Source of the DNA: Stentor coeruleus
Lineage: Eukaryota > Ciliophora > Heterotrichea > Heterotrichida > Stentoridae
NCBI GenBank assembly: GCA_001970955.1
Contig: MPUH01000266.1
Span: 1-64,000, forward strand
DNA: 64,000 nt
Direction: 5' to 3'
In this document: positions 62,004 to 64,000 of the stretch, one piece after another
How positions within the stretch are numbered: the first letter of the stretch is position 1
Layout of the letters: each line of letters starts with the position of its first letter
Program-made: the position numbers and the translations under genes
The notes under the pieces: model-generated
What the model was told of the DNA's origin: nothing
Seen by the model: the letters and a program-made list of their open reading frames with translations, nothing else
Databases searched by the model: none

Positions 62004-62198
62004 TTAACTCTCTATTTCCGCAAGTTCATCAGCTATCTTTTTGAACATCGATTGACTGTTTCCGATTTGATTATCACTCTCACCAGCACTAAAAAAAAGT
62101 GCAGAAAATAAAAAAAACTGAAATGCCCACGGTTTGAAAGCTCTGAAAATATATTGATAGTGATTTAAATAGTTCGATAAATAGGGTCTATATGCCAT
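62004..62198 (-). CDS. small single-pass membrane protein (possible)
   Basis: 64 residues from an ATG at 62198, with one hydrophobic helix (about 22-38, AFKPWAFQFFLFSALFF) and an acidic C-terminus (MFKKIADELAEIES). It starts 26 bp after the TMEM135-like stop on the same strand. No 15-nt intron joins the two frames, so it is either a separate tiny gene or unused 3' sequence. No family recognised. Confidence 0.4.
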   Translation of the reverse strand: MAYRPYLSNYLNHYQYIFRAFKPWAFQFFLFSALFFSAGESDNQIGNSQSMFKKIADELAEIES

Positions 62199-62224
62199 TA
62201 TTATTAACTTTCAACATTTAACTA

Positions 62225-62857
62225 TTAAGCCTTCAAAGGATTTTTAAGAGTATTAACTTTGCACCATTCATCCATAATTTTTCTCTCAATTTTCGAAGGA
62301 TGGTAAAGCATGTTTAAGAAATTGAAATATGATTTGATAAGATTATCTTTCTCAGCCCCATATGACCAGACTAAGAAAAATATCATGAACATAAACATAT
62401 AAACTTCAATTTTGTTAACATCCCAACCACCATATCTCTTTCCCATACCTCTTAGAACTATATCAACTAGTCTTGCTGCAAAATATAATGACCAAGTTTC
62501 TCTTCTGTCTTTATCTTCTACAACAATTGAAAGTCCTGAAATCGCCCCAGCTACAATGTAATTCAAGCCGTCTTCTTTTTTCCTAAAGTTCCTCATTGTG
62601 CAAAGAGTGCTTTTGAATAGAAAGTTCATCAAACCAGCAAAAGCAGTAAATCTTAATGCATCAAGAGAAAAAAATCCGAGGAGGCTTTCTAAGGGTTTTC
62701 GGTATCCCCTTCGAAGTAGAACATTTAGCAAGAAATGCATACAAGACTTAGCGGCAAAACCTTGTATTAAAGCTTTCAGTAGGCCTTTTAGCGTATTTTC
62801 AGTGCATGAACCTTTATGCTTACAGAGCCTTTTATCTTCCATGCTAATTTCAGCCAT
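62225..62857 (-). CDS. TMEM135-like membrane protein, short form
   Basis: 210 residues. The Cys-containing start (CKHKGSCTENTLKGLLKALI) and the following GFAAKSCMHFLL match the N-terminal Cys-rich region of TMEM135, then several hydrophobic helices with AGAISGLSIVVEDKDRRETW (compare PASYVAILIERKSRRGL in animals) and MFMFMIFFLVWSYG. TMEM135 is linked to mitochondria, peroxisomes and lipid handling. Animal proteins are ~458 residues with two such halves; this one is a single half. Family call moderate to good. Confidence 0.7.
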   Translation of the reverse strand: MAEISMEDKRLCKHKGSCTENTLKGLLKALIQGFAAKSCMHFLLNVLLRRGYRKPLESLLGFFSLDALRFTAFAGLMNFLFKSTLCTMRNFRKKEDGLNYIVAGAISGLSIVVEDKDRRETWSLYFAARLVDIVLRGMGKRYGGWDVNKIEVYMFMFMIFFLVWSYGAEKDNLIKSYFNFLNMLYHPSKIERKIMDEWCKVNTLKNPLKA

Positions 62858-63100
62858 TAATCTTATTTGTTCTAAACATAATTTCCTAATTTTTATATGT
62901 ATACAGAGTGGTGAATTTATATCCTTTTAGAAGAAACTATATGTATATAATATTTTATATGGAAATTTACATTTATAAAAGTTTGGTATTAGAAATATAT
63001 ACAAAAAATTATCTAATTAGAAAAAATAATCCAAAGAGTTTAGTTCATTTTGTTTTTATAAGCTTTTATGCATATGTTAATATAAAGCATTCAATAAAAA

Positions 63101-64000
63101 ATGAGTTTCTTAGAATTATGGGATTGTTTTGTTGAAGTTCGTGAAAATTGGAATGATAACAAACAGTTACTTGAAGCTTATTTAGAAGTATTAAAGTTTC
63201 GCTCAGAAATTGAACTTAGTTATAGCAAAAAACTCGACAAACTTTGCACTTATTCATTTTTCCGATTAGGGAAGAATACTTACGAGCCAGCTATTGAGAA
63301 ATTCAAAAGTTTTTTCATGACGAAACTTCTTGGATGTAAGAACTTTTTAACTGATCTTCAAAATGAAATAATTCAACCACTTAAAGACCTTTTATTAGCC
63401 CAAGATGTAAAAATAAGAGACAAAATCGAGTCAGGGAAAAAACTTGAGCAGGAAAGGAAAAAGATGATTAAAAGCTATGAAATCTCAAAAGAAAAATATT
63501 GGAGATCTTGTAAAGATACACTATTAAACTCAAAGAATAAACAGGAATATCTATCTAAAGAAGAACATTATTTTGAATCTTATTGTAGGAATATTGATCA
63601 ACTTAACAGATTTAATGTTGTTTTTGTTGAAGATATGGGGAAAAATTTATCTGTTTTCCAAATCTGTGAAGAAGAAAGACTTAAGCATCTTAGAGAATCT
63701 TTTAGAAGACTATTTGTTCAAGAGGATGCATTATCAAAGTGTACTTGTACAGAGTTAGAACAATTACCTTTAGTAAGAAATATTCAGGCTATTAATGTGT
63801 TTAATCCTATAACTGAGCTTTGTAAGTTTATTGATGATATAAAAACAGGAGAATCAGCAAAAATCCAAACATTTGAAATTAGTCCATATGGAACTTCATA
63901 TAAATTCCCTGACCAAAAAGCTACTCTTGAAGATTCATTACTACTAAAAATAAACATAAAATGTTGGGAAGGATTTTCTATATCAGAAGATGAACATAAA
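63101..64000 (+). CDS. F-BAR domain protein, 3' end outside the window
   Basis: From the ATG at 63101 the frame is open for 300 codons to the last base, so the gene runs off the window and has no stop here. The N-terminus SFLELWDCFVEVRENWNDNK, KFRSEIELSYSKKLDKLC and the long Lys/Glu helices (EKFKSFFMTKLLGCKNFLTD, SGKKLEQERKKMIKSYEISK, YCRNIDQLN) are the FCH/F-BAR fold, a membrane-curving dimer acting in endocytosis, cytokinesis or the cell cortex. F-BAR covers about 1-240; what follows is a new region. Domains beyond the edge (SH3 is common) are unknown. Confidence 0.88.
   Translation, partial: MSFLELWDCFVEVRENWNDNKQLLEAYLEVLKFRSEIELSYSKKLDKLCTYSFFRLGKNTYEPAIEKFKSFFMTKLLGCKNFLTDLQNEIIQPLKDLLLAQDVKIRDKIESGKKLEQERKKMIKSYEISKEKYWRSCKDTLLNSKNKQEYLSKEEHYFESYCRNIDQLNRFNVVFVEDMGKNLSVFQICEEERLKHLRESFRRLFVQEDALSKCTCTELEQLPLVRNIQAINVFNPITELCKFIDDIKTGESAKIQTFEISPYGTSYKFPDQKATLEDSLLLKINIKCWEGFSISEDEHK

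Noticed and set aside
62908-63135. 75-codon plus-strand ORF
   Set aside because: AT-rich and overlaps, in another frame, the start of the well-supported F-BAR gene.
346-64000. Alternative genetic code (UGA=Trp or UAR=Gln)
   Set aside because: Long genes contain no in-frame stops, Trp is TGG, and TGA ends the ankyrin, transporter and zinc-finger genes. The one TAA-rich frame (35754-36368) is better explained as decay.
1-64000. tRNA, rRNA, CRISPR arrays, telomere repeats, transposons or virus-like elements
   Set aside because: Scanned by eye; no tRNA T-loop-like motifs, repeat-spacer arrays, terminal telomere tracts, transposase, reverse transcriptase or capsid-like reading was found. Not a substitute for a profile search.

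Overview
The window looks like macronuclear DNA of a heterotrich ciliate, most likely Stentor or a close relative. Three things in the sequence support this. (1) At least eleven reading-frame breaks are repaired exactly by removing a 15-nt GTA...AG intron, the intron size known from Stentor. (2) The standard code fits: long genes of 1058, 1093 and 1337 codons contain no in-frame TAA, TAG or TGA, tryptophan is TGG, and TAA, TAG and TGA all end genes. This argues against Blepharisma (UGA=Trp) and against ciliates with UAR=Gln. (3) The DNA is AT-rich, genes are compact on both strands, and many products are ciliate or ciliary types. The species name is an inference.

Layout. 0-13.4 kb: a twin-CX9C protein, a B-box/LRR protein, a coiled-coil protein, eIF2B-beta, a tail-anchored proline-rich protein, an ankyrin protein, an SLC37-like transporter, calcineurin A and a membrane RING E3. 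13.4-22 kb: TAF2 with a C-terminal bromodomain, inositol-3-phosphate synthase and a PERK-like ER kinase. 22-34 kb: a gene-poor stretch holding a small C2H2 zinc-finger gene, then a KATNIP-like ciliary base protein and a large TmcB-like membrane protein. 34-44 kb: Kelch and RING proteins, a decayed host gene, a free-standing dynein-stalk (microtubule-binding) protein, a KH protein and a syntaxin-16-like SNARE. 44-53 kb: two SCP/FCP1-type phosphatases bracketing a calcium-binding pseudokinase, ribosomal protein eL27 and a ubiquitin-like protein. 52-59 kb: a divergent gene pair beside a decayed duplicate of itself, then three BAH-PHD paralogues. 59-64 kb: the MOK ciliary kinase, a TMEM135-like protein and an F-BAR gene cut by the window end.

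Themes. Cilium and microtubule genes recur (KATNIP, MOK, dynein-stalk protein, possible CCDC34). Two integrated-stress-response parts are present (eIF2B-beta and a PERK-like kinase), as are calcium signalling parts (calcineurin A, EF-hand pseudokinase). Four unrelated proteins begin MGC, a dual-acylation signature.

Non-coding structure. Intergenic DNA is strongly strand-asymmetric: 5' flanks are almost free of G on the sense strand and 3' flanks almost free of C, so the skew flips mark transcription-unit borders. Repeats include a 79-bp perfect tandem duplication, a 42-bp dispersed repeat bracketed at one site by 13-bp direct repeats, and exact 66-bp and 64-bp duplications touching single N bases that are probably assembly joins. 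No tRNA, rRNA, CRISPR array, virus-like element or recognisable transposon was found.
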